This document shows positions 43,459 to 51,993 of a DNA stretch of 64,000 nucleotides, one piece after another (positions within the stretch are counted from its first letter, which is position 1; the number at the start of each line of letters is the position of its first letter). The position numbers were made by a program, and so were the translations under genes. The DNA comes from Kineosporia sp. NBRC 101731 (lineage in GTDB: Bacteria > Actinomycetota > Actinomycetes > Actinomycetales > Kineosporiaceae). The notes under the pieces were generated by a model. That model ran no database searches, had not been told where the DNA came from, and saw only the letters and a list, made by a program, of their open reading frames with translations. The stretch covers positions 62,001 to 126,000 of the forward strand of contig NZ_BSTC01000011.1 of NCBI RefSeq assembly GCF_030269305.1. Reading direction: 5' to 3'.

Positions 43459-44856
43459 TCAGCACAGAGGCACATTGACGGCCAGCCCGCCCAGTGCCGT
43501 CTCCTTGTACTTGTGACTCATGTCGGCGCCGGTCTGCCGCATGGTCTCGATGACCTGGTCGAGGCTGACGTGGTGGCGGCCGTCGCCGCGCATGGCCATC
43601 CGGGCCGCATTGATGGCCTTCACCGCCGCGATCGCGTTGCGCTCGATACACGGGATCTGCACCAGCCCACCGATCGGGTCGCAGGTCAGGCCCAGATTGT
43701 GCTCCATCGCGATCTCGGCGGCGTTCTCCACCTGCAACGGGGTGCCGCCCAGCAGCTCGGCCAGCCCGGCCGCGGCCATCGCCGAGGCCGAACCCACCTC
43801 ACCCTGACAACCCACCTCGGCGCCCGAGATCGACGCGCGCTCCTTGAACAGCAGCCCGATCGCCGCGGCGGTGAGCAGGAACTCGGCCGCCGCCTGGTCA
43901 CGCTCTTCCTGCGGCGCGACCTCGATCCACGGAATGTAGGTCATCGCGTAGTACAGCACCGCCGGGATGATGCCCGCGGCACCGTTGGTGGGAGCCGTGA
44001 CCACGCGTCCACCGGCGGCGTTCTCCTCGTTCACCGCCAGCGCGATCAGGTTGACCCACTCGATCGCCATACCCGGTTCGTGGTCGGGGTCTTCGGTGAC
44101 CAGGTCGTCGTGCCACTTCTTCGCCCGACGCCTCACGTTCAGGCCTCCGGGCAGGTTCCCCTCCTCGCGCACACTGCGCTCCACGCAGTCGTTCATCACC
44201 TCGTGGATCCGCTTGAGCCCCAGCCGGACCTGCTCCTCGGTGCTGAACGTCAGCTCCTGCCGGAGCATGACCTCGCTGATGCTCAGGTCCAGGCGCTCGC
44301 AGCGCTCCAGCAGATCGTCGCCGGAGGTGAAGCAGTCGGGGGTGTGCTCGCCCTTCTGCGGTCCGTCCACGCCGGCCGGTTCCTCCGCGCCCTCGCGCAC
44401 GATGAACCCGCCACCCACCGAGAAGTAGGTGTCGCAGGCCAGTTCCAGGCCCATCTCGTCGTAGGCGGTGAACCGCAGGGCGTTCGGGTGCCGGGGGAGT
44501 ACGGTGAGCGGGCGCAGCACCACGTCGTCGTCCAGGCTGAAGGCGATCTCGTGCCGGCCGCCCAGATGAAGGACGCGGTCCTTGCGGATGCGCGCGGCGA
44601 TCCGGGTGTAGTCGTCGGGTTCGACGGACTCCGGGCGCACGTTCTCCAGCCCGACCGCCGAGGCGATCAGGGTGCCGTGCCCCTCACCCGTGGCCGCGAG
44701 CGACCCGAACAGGTCGACCCGGACCCGTCTGACCAGCTCGGTGCGCCCGAGCTTGTCGAGGGTCTCGGCGAACTCCGCCGCCGCCCGCATCGGCCCGACC
44801 GTGTGCGAGCTCGACGGACCCAGACCGATGCTGAAGATGTCGAAGACGCTGATCAT
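43459..44856 (-). CDS. sdaA: L-serine dehydratase (deaminase), single-chain iron-sulfur type
   Basis: The 465-residue protein converts L-serine to pyruvate and ammonia with a [4Fe-4S] cluster. The N-terminal beta domain starts [20 protein letters not shown], where the SSSHT loop binds substrate. The alpha domain has [55 protein letters not shown] with cluster cysteines, and the C-terminal GLAVNVPLC tail cysteine that acts as the fourth ligand in related enzymes. Length and motif order are normal. It is transcribed leftward toward the pseudogene zone and is divergent from the DinB gene. Confidence 0.96.
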   Translation of the reverse strand: MISVFDIFSIGLGPSSSHTVGPMRAAAEFAETLDKLGRTELVRRVRVDLFGSLAATGEGHGTLIASAVGLENVRPESVEPDDYTRIAARIRKDRVLHLGGRHEIAFSLDDDVVLRPLTVLPRHPNALRFTAYDEMGLELACDTYFSVGGGFIVREGAEEPAGVDGPQKGEHTPDCFTSGDDLLERCERLDLSISEVMLRQELTFSTEEQVRLGLKRIHEVMNDCVERSVREEGNLPGGLNVRRRAKKWHDDLVTEDPDHEPGMAIEWVNLIALAVNEENAAGGRVVTAPTNGAAGIIPAVLYYAMTYIPWIEVAPQEERDQAAAEFLLTAAAIGLLFKERASISGAEVGCQGEVGSASAMAAAGLAELLGGTPLQVENAAEIAMEHNLGLTCDPIGGLVQIPCIERNAIAAVKAINAARMAMRGDGRHHVSLDQVIETMRQTGADMSHKYKETALGGLAVNVPLC

Positions 44857-45045
44857 GTGAACGACCTCCCGCTGAAGCCCAACTTCTCGATGCTAGGCGA
44901 ATCATGCGTTTCGTCCCGTGACGAATACGTGACCAGCATGAGTCGCACGATGCGGCACGAACATCGCGATGCGCAACTGGTCGGCGCCGAACGGCCGCGG
45001 GCGGTGCTCCGCGCTCCGGCTCGGTCAGGAGGCAGACTGGCGGGC

Positions 45046-45636
45046 ATGGCGGACCTTGGCGACCCGAAAGCCGCACTGAAGCATTATCTGCAGGCGACGC
45101 GGGACAATCTCATCTGGAAGCTCGACGGGCTGAGCGAGCGCGAGGCCCGACTGCCCCGGACAGCGACCGGCAACAACCTGCTGGGGGTGTTCAAGCACTG
45201 CCTCAACGTCGAGGCCGGCTACTTCGGGCCGACCTTCGAGCGTGAGTTCCCCACCCCTGAGGAACTGGTCGCGCTGCCGGCCTTCGAGGAAGACCCGCAG
45301 GCCGACTGGTATGCGCGCGAGGACGAGACGAAGGAAGGGCTGATCGACCTGTACCGCCGCGTGGGGGTGTTCGCGGACCGGACCATCGACCAGTTGCCCC
45401 TCGACGCTCCGGGACGAGTGTCCTGGTGGCGGCCGGATGCGCAGGTCGTGACGCTGCAGAGGATCATCATCCACGTGACTGTCGACCTCGCCCGGCACGC
45501 CGGTCACATGGACATCATGCGCGAGCAGCACGACCGCGCGGTCGGCTTGCGGCGGGAGAACAGCGGTGTCCCCGACGACTACGACTGGCCGGCGTACACC
45601 GCCCGGCTGACCAAGATCGCCGACCGCTTCGCCTAG
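45046..45636 (+). CDS. DinB / DUF664 family protein (possible thiol-dependent metalloenzyme)
   Basis: The 196-residue protein has the four-helix DinB-like fold: LKHYLQATRDNLIWKLDGLS, LLGVFKHCLNVEAGYFG with the first histidine, and LQRIIIHVTVDLARHAGHMDIMRE with the C-terminal HxxxH pair that completes a metal site. Members in actinobacteria include mycothiol- or bacillithiol-dependent S-transferases. The ATG at 45046 is preceded by AGGAGG at 45028-45033. It is divergent from serine dehydratase, with 189 bp between starts. Substrate is unknown. Confidence 0.9.
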   Translation: MADLGDPKAALKHYLQATRDNLIWKLDGLSEREARLPRTATGNNLLGVFKHCLNVEAGYFGPTFEREFPTPEELVALPAFEEDPQADWYAREDETKEGLIDLYRRVGVFADRTIDQLPLDAPGRVSWWRPDAQVVTLQRIIIHVTVDLARHAGHMDIMREQHDRAVGLRRENSGVPDDYDWPAYTARLTKIADRFA

Positions 45637-45850
45637 TCAGCATGTCCGGGGCATTTCCGGACGGATCGTCCTCCAGATGGATGTTCGGGTCAGCGAGCCA
45701 TCAATTCGTCAGCTGCTCGGCTGATGCTTCCGTGGCCTTCCGGTTCCTTGTCGCCGGAACTGTCGCGGTGAAGGAGGGGAGGCGACCTGGCCGCTTCGGC
45801 ATTCTCTCGCCGGGCTGAAACTGCGCCTGCGCAGATCGTGGCGGCAGTAC

Positions 45851-46456
45851 GTGCTGGCCCTGCTCGGACCGCCGGTGGTCGCGGCTGGAACGGTGCTGGT
45901 CGCCCTGCTCGCCGGCTGGTACGAGTGGGACGCCTCGGCGCTGGAGGAGTCGCTCGGTGGGGTCCCGCTGCCCCTGGCCCTGCTCGGCCTGATGCTGATC
46001 TCGATCCTGCTGGTGCCGTTGTTCTGGGGCGAGGAGTTCGGCTGGACCGGTTACCTGCGCCCGAGAATGCCTACCGGTCGGCCACTCCTGGCTCTGCTGC
46101 TGACCTCGCTGATCTGGGCGGTCTGGCGCTACCCGCTGGTCTTCACCGGCTACACCGAATTCGGCAACGTGTTCCTGGGACTGCTCTGCTGGACGTCGAT
46201 CTTCTTTACGCTGCAGGCCATCCTGACCGGGCTCTACGAACGCAGCGGCAGCATCTGGGTGCCGAGCCTGGCGCACGCCGGCAACAACTTCGTTCTCTGG
46301 ATGCTCCCGGCCGTGCTCATGGTGGACACCGGCCAGATCAGCGGGGAGATGCTGAACCTGGTCGGTCTCGTTCCGTTGATGCCGCTGGCGATCTGGGCCT
46401 GGCGCAGTTCCCCGCGGCACACCGGGTTGCCGCTGGACACCCAGGCCTCGGCGTAG
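45851..46456 (+). CDS. CPBP-type intramembrane protease homologue, degenerate and possibly 5'-truncated
   Basis: The readable frame gives about 200 residues with five to six hydrophobic segments and the CPBP (Abi/RCE1) pattern. Motif 1 reads GEEFGWTGYL where the family has EExxxR (arginine replaced by threonine), motif 2 reads IWAVWRYPL where a histidine is expected, while the last motif SLAHAGNNF is kept. The coding frame continues upstream of the GTG at 45851 through a family-like stretch (LAGLKLRLRRSWRQYVLAL) without a good start, and the first helices expected in the family are absent. It is therefore probably inactive or a pseudogene. Expected role in an intact form would be peptidase-like membrane cleavage. 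Confidence 0.6.
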   Translation: MLALLGPPVVAAGTVLVALLAGWYEWDASALEESLGGVPLPLALLGLMLISILLVPLFWGEEFGWTGYLRPRMPTGRPLLALLLTSLIWAVWRYPLVFTGYTEFGNVFLGLLCWTSIFFTLQAILTGLYERSGSIWVPSLAHAGNNFVLWMLPAVLMVDTGQISGEMLNLVGLVPLMPLAIWAWRSSPRHTGLPLDTQASA

Positions 46457-46483
46457 GCGGAGGGTGGCCTGCACGGTTGCCAT

Positions 46484-46517
46484 ATTGATTCACGATATGG
46501 AAATATCGCAAATCAAT
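46484..46517. promoter_or_regulatory. 34-bp A/T-rich palindromic operator candidate upstream of the DUF2975/HTH pair
   Basis: Two concentric inverted repeats share the centre at 46500/46501: outer ATTGATT and AATCAAT, inner CGATAT and ATATCG; 13 of 17 positions pair. It is one of the most A/T-rich spots in the window and ends 40 bp before the DUF2975 start, so it probably overlaps the promoter. The HTH protein encoded by the second gene is the obvious candidate to bind it. Confidence 0.65.
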
Positions 46518-46557
46518 ACGAATGACCGTCGCGTTGCCATGAGTAGGACGTTGCCTG

Positions 46558-47307
46558 ATGACCCGAAGAGCTTTCCGGATCGGCGGCTGGGCTGCCTTGG
46601 CGCTCGGCGCCCTGGCTGCCCTGTCGGCGGTGATCGTGGTGGTGACCGGCGCCCTGGCGTTGACCGGGCGGGTGACGTACCCGGTAGATGCCAGTCTGGG
46701 GCCGTTCTCGGTGCATGACCGGGTATCGATGCCGGTCGCTGTCTGGCAAGAGGTGTGCCAGAAGGCCAGCGTCGATGACTCGGGCGAACCGAGTGACTGC
46801 CTGCGACTCTTCCTGCATCAGAATAGCGAGGACAGCGGGTCCGGGCCGGTTCACGTTCAGGACGCGGATGTCCGGCCTACCGACCTGTATGCGACCGGGT
46901 CGATCGCCCTGGCCACGACGGGCGGGTGGAGCCCGCTCGTCGCGGCATCGGTGGCCCGCAAGGCCATCGGCCTGATGGTGATCAGTGCCGTGCTGCTCCT
47001 GCTCTGGCGGCTGCTGGCGAACTCGGCGGCCGGAGATGTCTTCAGCACTCGCGCGGTACGGCAGGTGCGAGGTATCGGGTGGCTGGTGATCCTGGGAAAC
47101 CTGGTCAAGCCGGCCGTGGCCTTCGCCGTGAGCTTCGACGATGGCTACTCCATGCCGATGTTCGGCTACGGTCACCCCTTCGTGGAAAAGGTGGGCGAGG
47201 CCGGGGTCAATCTCACTCAGCTTGCTCTCGGTGGGCTGATACTCCTTCTCGCCGAAGCTTTCCGCCATGGTGCGGTCGTCGAGGCCGAGCGCAGGCTGAC
47301 GGTCTGA
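46558..47307 (+). CDS. DUF2975-type membrane protein
   Basis: The 249-residue protein has four hydrophobic segments (LAALSAVIVVVTGALALTG; IGLMVISAVLLLLWRLLA; IGWLVILGNLVKPAVAFAV; NLTQLALGGLILLLAEAFRHG), with a roughly 90-residue loop between the first two. The C-terminal block ending LLLAEAFRHGAVVEAER is typical of DUF2975, whose members are usually paired with a small Cro/XRE-type HTH, as here. The stop shares one base with the start of the HTH gene. The function of the pair is unknown; by analogy with membrane protein-regulator pairs it may sense membrane or envelope state and release the HTH. Confidence 0.82.
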   Translation: MTRRAFRIGGWAALALGALAALSAVIVVVTGALALTGRVTYPVDASLGPFSVHDRVSMPVAVWQEVCQKASVDDSGEPSDCLRLFLHQNSEDSGSGPVHVQDADVRPTDLYATGSIALATTGGWSPLVAASVARKAIGLMVISAVLLLLWRLLANSAAGDVFSTRAVRQVRGIGWLVILGNLVKPAVAFAVSFDDGYSMPMFGYGHPFVEKVGEAGVNLTQLALGGLILLLAEAFRHGAVVEAERRLTV

Positions 47308-47537
47308 TGCCCATCGTGATCCGGCTCGACCGGGAGTTGGTCGAGCGCAAGATGACTCTGACAGAGCTCTCCGAACGTGTCGGTATCACCGTCGCCAACC
47401 TCTCCATCCTCAAGACCGGCAAGGCCAAGGCCGTCCGGCTCTCCACCCTCGAGTCCATCTGCCGGGAACTCGGCTGCCAGCCGGGCGATATCATCGAGTA
47501 CGTCGCCGAAACCGACGACGATGTCATAGAGACCTAA
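47307..47537 (+). CDS. Small Cro/XRE-type HTH regulator (YozG-like) paired with DUF2975
   Basis: This 76-residue protein is a single helix-turn-helix domain: VIRLDRELVERKMTLTELSE, RVGITVANLSILKTGKAKAV, and LSTLESICRELGCQPGDIIEY. That is the compact Cro-like repressor form found next to DUF2975 proteins. It overlaps the upstream gene by one base (TGATG), so the two are made in balance. It may bind the 34-bp palindrome upstream of the operon and regulate its own synthesis. Confidence 0.9.
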   Translation: MPIVIRLDRELVERKMTLTELSERVGITVANLSILKTGKAKAVRLSTLESICRELGCQPGDIIEYVAETDDDVIET

Positions 47538-47576
47538 GGTGATAGGGCTTCAGGGAGCGCCCCTTCCGCTGGAGAT

Positions 47577-48029
47577 TCAGGCCTCGACGTAGGTGGCGAG
47601 CTGGTCCAGCGACGAGGCGAGGCCGGTGGCGTGGTCCTCGGCGGAGATCCCGTCGGGTACGTCGTCGGCCCGGATCTCCACCTCGCTGCCCCCTTCGGCC
47701 GCGCAGACCTGCCAGGTCATCAGCATCGTGCCGGCGAACGCCGGGTCTTCGGACTCGAAGTCCACCGCCTGCACCAGTCGTACCCCGTCCACGACCTCGA
47801 CGATTCGCGCGTCCACCACGTCGGTGTTCCCGGTGGTCTTGCCCGGCGCGTTCTCGAAGGTCAGCACGAGCTGGTAGGAGCCGCCGGTGCGAAGATCGAA
47901 ATGGCGGAACCGGCCGGTCGATCCGGCCGGCGGCAGCCACGCCTGAAGGGCGGCCTGCCCGATGAACGCCGCGAAGACCTTCTCGGGCGGGGCGGCGACG
48001 GTACGGGTCGCAACATCGGTACGCGGCAT
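47577..48029 (-). CDS. SRPBCC / AHSA1-like domain protein
   Basis: This 150-residue protein has the START-like helix-grip fold: RTVAAPPEKVFAAFIGQAAL at the N-terminus, WLPPAGSTGRFRHFDLRTGG, VVDGVRLVQAVDFES, and a long C-terminal helix (ATGLASSLDQLATYVEA). AHSA1-type proteins often bind hydrophobic ligands or assist stress responses. No catalytic residues are recognisable. It lies 39 bp upstream of the CoA-transferase gene, on the same strand read in the opposite order, and its stop faces the HTH regulator. Confidence 0.88.
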   Translation of the reverse strand: MPRTDVATRTVAAPPEKVFAAFIGQAALQAWLPPAGSTGRFRHFDLRTGGSYQLVLTFENAPGKTTGNTDVVDARIVEVVDGVRLVQAVDFESEDPAFAGTMLMTWQVCAAEGGSEVEIRADDVPDGISAEDHATGLASSLDQLATYVEA

Positions 48030-48068
48030 CTGCCCAGGCTATCGAGGTGCTGGTCCCGGCCGCAGGCG

Positions 48069-49370
48069 CTACTGCGCATACGTGGGGGCGTCTTCTCCGT
48101 GGTGGTGCGGGGCGTGGGGGTAGCTTACCGGGGTGCCGTACAGATCGAAGGGGGACGGCACGTAACGGATTTCGCCGTAAGGGCTCGGCGCGGTCAGAAG
48201 GTCGGGGTCGGTCAGGGGTTGCACCGGGACCTGGGGTGCCCGGCTGCGGAACAACAGATCGGCGGCCCGGACCAGGGACAGGTGGGCGATGCCGCTCACG
48301 CCGTGCCTCAGGCGGGCGGCGGTCAGGCCCACGACCGCCGCGACGATGCCGTAGCCGGTGGCGTGGTCCAGGGCTTGCACCGGCAGGGCACCCGGGCGGC
48401 CGTCGCGCAGGCGGTAGACGTCGGCGATTCCCGTTGCGGCCTGGACGATGCTGTCGAAACCGCGGCGCTGTGCCCAGGGACCGCGATCGCCCCAGGCGTC
48501 GAGGTTCACCACGATCAGCGACGGATAGTGCTCGTGCAGGACGGCGGGGGACAGGCCGAGCGCGCCGTTGCGGTAGCCGAGCACCACCACGTCGGCCCGG
48601 GCCAGGAGGTCGTGCCGGGTTTCGGGGGATGCGACGAGGTCGAGCAGGGCCGTGCGCTTGCCGAAACCGCTGTCCACGTGCTGGTCCTCGAGCTCGGGCA
48701 GGTGGGGCGGGTCGATCCGGAGCACGTCGGCGCCGAGCGCGGCCAGGGTGCGGGTCGCGACCGGGCCGGCGACCACCCGGGTCAGGTCCAGCACTCTCAT
48801 GCCGGTCAGGGGCAGGTCGGTGCCCGGGCGCCAGGCCACGGCGGGCGAGGGTGAGACGTCGAAGGAGATCCAGTCGCGCGGCGGGGATCCGGCGGCCATC
48901 GGGGAGGCCAGCCACTGCGCGCGGGTGCGGACGGCGGCCGCGATCCCTCCGGCCTCCCCGATCACCCGCTCCGCCTCGACAGAACTCAGACGCCGCAAGG
49001 CGTCCACGACGTCCTGCGCGGTGGAGGCCCCGAGCGCCTGACGCAGCCGGGCCTCGTGGTGCGGATAGTTCGCGTGGGTGCGCACCCAGCCGTCGGTGGT
49101 GGCGAAGAACCCGGACATCGACGCGAAGCCGAGCGGACGTCGTCCGTCAATGCGCAGGTGGCCGAGAGAATCGAACGCGGCGGCGACCCGGAGAGGCGAC
49201 GCGCGCAGCGCACCGGGGTTGTTCAGCAGGTCGTCGACCGCCGCGCAGGCCAGCCCGGTCGAGGCCAGGGCGAGCCCTTCCACGTCGAGCGGGCCGCCCC
49301 ACCAGCGCCGCGGTCCGTAGGCCGGCTCACCGGCGTGCAGTTCCAGGGGCGGGAGGATCGGGTCTGTCAT
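48069..49370 (-). CDS. CaiB/BaiF family III CoA-transferase
   Basis: The 433-residue protein has the class III CoA-transferase core in its second half: LPLTGMRVLDLTRVVAGPVA, LAALGADVLRIDPPHLPELE, GKRTALLDLVASPETRHDLL, RADVVVLGYRNGALG, and ALDHATGYGIVAAVVGLTAA. The order looks shifted, because about 230 residues precede the core instead of starting with it. The N-terminal half (WWGGPLDVEGLALASTGLAC, DGWVRTHANYPHHEARLR) resembles the other CaiB lobe, so this is a two-lobe or circularly arranged member. It moves CoA between organic acids. The ATG at 49370 avoids an extension that would run into the divergent LysR gene 97 bp away, its probable regulator. Confidence 0.88.
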   Translation of the reverse strand: MTDPILPPLELHAGEPAYGPRRWWGGPLDVEGLALASTGLACAAVDDLLNNPGALRASPLRVAAAFDSLGHLRIDGRRPLGFASMSGFFATTDGWVRTHANYPHHEARLRQALGASTAQDVVDALRRLSSVEAERVIGEAGGIAAAVRTRAQWLASPMAAGSPPRDWISFDVSPSPAVAWRPGTDLPLTGMRVLDLTRVVAGPVATRTLAALGADVLRIDPPHLPELEDQHVDSGFGKRTALLDLVASPETRHDLLARADVVVLGYRNGALGLSPAVLHEHYPSLIVVNLDAWGDRGPWAQRRGFDSIVQAATGIADVYRLRDGRPGALPVQALDHATGYGIVAAVVGLTAARLRHGVSGIAHLSLVRAADLLFRSRAPQVPVQPLTDPDLLTAPSPYGEIRYVPSPFDLYGTPVSYPHAPHHHGEDAPTYAQ

Positions 49371-49467
49371 GCCGGCCTTCCGGAAGATACCCACGGCGTA
49401 ACCGCCGACCGCTCCATCATGCCGTACGGGTATCGATGGGCCGGGATCTCGCGTACCGTCCGGCGCC

Positions 49468-50346
49468 ATGTTCTCGTTCGAGCAGCTACGCGGTTTCGTC
49501 GCCGTGGCCGAGGAACTGCACTTCGGCCGGGCGGCCACCCGGCTGTCGATGACCCAGCCCCCGTTGTCCCGCCTGGTGCAGAAACTGGAACGGGAGGTGG
49601 GTGTGCGGCTGTTCGACCGGGACAGCCGCGGCGTGCGGCTGACGCCGGCCGGGACCGCGTTCTACGGGGAGGCCCGGCGGCTGCTGGCGCTCGCGGAGAG
49701 CGCGCCGCAGCAGGCGCGGCGCATCTCGGAGGGTTCGGCCGGCACGTTACGGGTGGGCTTCACCGCCGGCGCGGGCTACGGGGTGCTGCCGCGGCTGCTC
49801 AACCATCTCTCCGCCCGGCTGCCCGATCTGGAGCTGGAGCTGTTCGAGATGGTCAGCCGCGACCAGGTGGAGGCGGTACAGACCCACGAGATCGATCTGG
49901 GGCTGGCGCGTCCGCCGTTCGACGCGGCACTGTTCGGGCACCGGTTACTGATGCGCGAGGCGCTGGTGGTCGCCGTTCCCGACACCCACCCGCTGACGCA
50001 ACTGGATCGTGCGGTGCAGCCGGACGATCTGGTCGCCGAGCCGCTGATCATGCACTCGGACGCGAAGGCCCGGTACTTCTACGACCTGGTGGTGGGGCTG
50101 ATGCCGGTGCGGCACGACAACGTCGTGCACTCGGTCAGTCAGATCCTCACCATGGTCTGGCTGGTCCAGGGGGGAAGAGGCGTTGCCCTGGTGCCGCACA
50201 GCACCGAGTTGATCCGGGTGGACGGGGTGAGCTTTCTGCCGTTTGCCACCCCGACGCCGAAACCGGTTGAACTGCATCTTCTCTGGGCTCGGGACAGTCA
50301 GAACCCGGCACTGCCCGTGGCGCTGGAGGCCTTGAAGGGCCAGTAG
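49468..50346 (+). CDS. LysR-family transcriptional regulator
   Basis: The 292-residue regulator has the LysR winged helix (FSFEQLRGFVAVAEELHFGR, AATRLSMTQPPLSRLVQKLE) and the two-lobe effector domain (GTLRVGFTAGAGYGVLPRLL, LARPPFDAALFGHRLLMREA, VVGLMPVRHDNVVHSVSQIL). It is divergent from the CoA-transferase, the classic position for a LysR protein and its target. The effector is probably a carboxylic acid or CoA-ester precursor handled by the transferase, which is inference. A strong terminator hairpin overlaps its stop codon. Confidence 0.95.
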   Translation: MFSFEQLRGFVAVAEELHFGRAATRLSMTQPPLSRLVQKLEREVGVRLFDRDSRGVRLTPAGTAFYGEARRLLALAESAPQQARRISEGSAGTLRVGFTAGAGYGVLPRLLNHLSARLPDLELELFEMVSRDQVEAVQTHEIDLGLARPPFDAALFGHRLLMREALVVAVPDTHPLTQLDRAVQPDDLVAEPLIMHSDAKARYFYDLVVGLMPVRHDNVVHSVSQILTMVWLVQGGRGVALVPHSTELIRVDGVSFLPFATPTPKPVELHLLWARDSQNPALPVALEALKGQ

Positions 50347-50373
50347 ACGGCGCCGGGAGGACCGGCGCCGTCT
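50345..50373. terminator. Bidirectional terminator hairpin
   Basis: A perfect 12-bp stem AGACGGCGCCGG / CCGGCGCCGTCT closes a 5-base loop, between the convergent stops of the LysR gene (50346) and the SDR gene (50384). Confidence 0.9.
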
Positions 50374-50383
50374 GCACCCGGAA

Positions 50384-51211
50384 CTACAGGGCGCCGCCGG
50401 CGTCGACGACGTGCGTCGTGCCGGTGACGTAACGGCCGTCGTCGGTCACCAGGTACATGACCGCGTTGGTGATGTCGATCGGTTCGGTCACCGGCACCGG
50501 GAGGGCGTTGAGCGTGTTGGCGGCGACGATAAAGTCGTCGTAGCCCGGCTTCTCCAGGTCGGGGCGGAACAGCGCGTAGGTGGCATCGTTCAGGATCATC
50601 GGGGTCTGCACCGTGGTGGGGTGGATGGTGTTGACCCGGATGTTGTGGGGTGCCCACTCCTTCGCGGCGGTCTTCATCAGCGAGACCAGACCGGCCTTGG
50701 CGGCCGAGTAGTGGCCGTTGTTGCCGTTGGCGACCATCGCGGCCAGCGAGCTGGTGATGACCACCGAGCCACCCCGTCCACCGTTGATGATGTGGGGAAC
50801 GGTCGCCTTGAGGGTCTTCCAGGCGCCGGACAGGTTGATGTCGATCATTTCGTTCCACTGGTCCTCGGTGAGGTCCAGCAGCGGGGCCATGCTCGAGATA
50901 CCGGCGTTGGCCAGGACGATGTCGAGACGGCCGAACTCCGCGACACCCTCCTGGGCGACGGCGGTCAGCGCGGCCAGGTCACGGATGTCGGCCGTGCGGG
51001 CGATGATGCGGCGGTCCAGGGCCTCGACGGCCTTGACCGTCTCGGCCAGGTCCTCGGCCGTGGCCGTGGCGTACGGGGCGGACTCGACCTGGTCGACGAT
51101 GTCGACGGCGATGATGTCGGCACCCTCCTCGGCCAGCTTGATCGCGTGGCTACGGCCCTGCCCGCGAGCAGCTCCGGTGATGAACGCGACCTTGCCTTCG
51201 ACGCGGCCCAT
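50384..51211 (-). CDS. Mycofactocin-coupled SDR family oxidoreductase
   Basis: The 275-residue protein has the SDR motifs GKVAFITGAARGQGRSHAIK, DIVLANAGISSM, the serine in VVITSSLAAM and YSAAKAGLVSLMKTAAKEW. The insert after the cofactor strand (AVDIVDQVESAPYATATAED) and the GRVEGKVAFITGAARGQG start are the marks of the mycofactocin-dependent carveol-dehydrogenase-like SDRs, which hold NAD(H) tightly and pass electrons to mycofactocin. It is divergent from an MftR-like TetR gene, which strengthens the call. The substrate is an alcohol. Mycofactocin biosynthesis genes are not in this window. Confidence 0.9.
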   Translation of the reverse strand: MGRVEGKVAFITGAARGQGRSHAIKLAEEGADIIAVDIVDQVESAPYATATAEDLAETVKAVEALDRRIIARTADIRDLAALTAVAQEGVAEFGRLDIVLANAGISSMAPLLDLTEDQWNEMIDINLSGAWKTLKATVPHIINGGRGGSVVITSSLAAMVANGNNGHYSAAKAGLVSLMKTAAKEWAPHNIRVNTIHPTTVQTPMILNDATYALFRPDLEKPGYDDFIVAANTLNALPVPVTEPIDITNAVMYLVTDDGRYVTGTTHVVDAGGAL

Positions 51212-51345
51212 GAGGCTCCTTCGATGGTGGGGGAGAGAAGTTATGGCACAGTGTGACGTAACTTAACGAAGGCGGTTTGCACCTGTCCACCCCGTGATGC
51301 ACCATTTCATGTCACGGTTTGTTGTGAGGCGCCGTCGGCCGCACC

Positions 51346-51972
51346 ATGACTTCCATGACGCGACCTCCAGGTGGCCGCCCGGCCACGACCAGCGTGCGGG
51401 AGCTGGCCGACACGGCGCAGCGGCTGTTTCTGGAACGTGGCTTCGAGAACGTGACCGTCGAGGACATCGCGGTCGCGGCCGGGGTGAGCCGGCGCACCTT
51501 CTTCCGGTACTTCTCGACGAAGTCGGATGTGCTGTGGGTGGAGACCCCGGGTGAGAACGAGCAGTTCGCCAAACTCCTGGCCCACGCCGACCCGGCCCTG
51601 CCCTACGACCAGGTGATCATCCAGGCCGCGCTGACCACACATCGCATCACCTCGCCCGCGCAGCGCGAATGGGCCCTGCACCGGGCGCAACTGGTGTTCA
51701 GTACCCCGGCCGTGCAGGCCCAGATCTGGGGCGCCTTCCAGGAATGGCGCAGCCAGGGAAGGGCTTTCGCGGCCCGGCAGACGGGGCTCGACGAGGCCGG
51801 CTTCTTCCCGCTGGCGGTCGGGCAGGCCCTGGTCGCGGCCATGCTCACCGCGCACGAGTACTGGGTCGAGAACCCCGAGACCGAGCTGGAACCGGCTCTG
51901 GTGCGGTCTCTCTCGCTACTTCTTCCCCCCGACCCCCGGTTCGTGCGGGATGGAATGCGGGAGGGGCGCTGA
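51346..51972 (+). CDS. TetR-family regulator, MftR-like (mycofactocin-associated)
   Basis: The 208-residue protein has the TetR helix-turn-helix SVRELADTAQRLFLERGFEN, VTVEDIAVAAGVSRRTFFRY, FSTKSDVLWVE, which matches the mycofactocin regulator MftR closely in type (the RRTFFRYF recognition helix). The C-terminal ligand domain is helical (FAARQTGLDEAGFFPLAVGQ). MftR proteins respond to acyl-CoAs and repress mycofactocin genes. Here it is divergent from a mycofactocin-coupled SDR and convergent with an aldehyde dehydrogenase, so local control of an alcohol-to-acid pathway is likely. Its stop lies inside a terminator hairpin. Confidence 0.85.
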   Translation: MTSMTRPPGGRPATTSVRELADTAQRLFLERGFENVTVEDIAVAAGVSRRTFFRYFSTKSDVLWVETPGENEQFAKLLAHADPALPYDQVIIQAALTTHRITSPAQREWALHRAQLVFSTPAVQAQIWGAFQEWRSQGRAFAARQTGLDEAGFFPLAVGQALVAAMLTAHEYWVENPETELEPALVRSLSLLLPPDPRFVRDGMREGR

Positions 51973-51985
51973 GCGTCCCTCCCGC
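51957..51985. terminator. Terminator hairpin overlapping the TetR stop codon
   Basis: A 13-bp stem GCGGGAGGGGCGC with GCGTCCCTCCCGC (one G-U pair) has the TGA stop as its 3-base loop. It separates the convergent TetR and aldehyde dehydrogenase genes. Confidence 0.85.
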
Positions 51986-51993
51986 CCTACGCG

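Noticed and set aside
43513-45636. Long N-terminal extension (about 510 codons) of the DinB frame
   Set aside because: The extension is antisense to serine dehydratase; the AGGAGG site and the family start support 45046.
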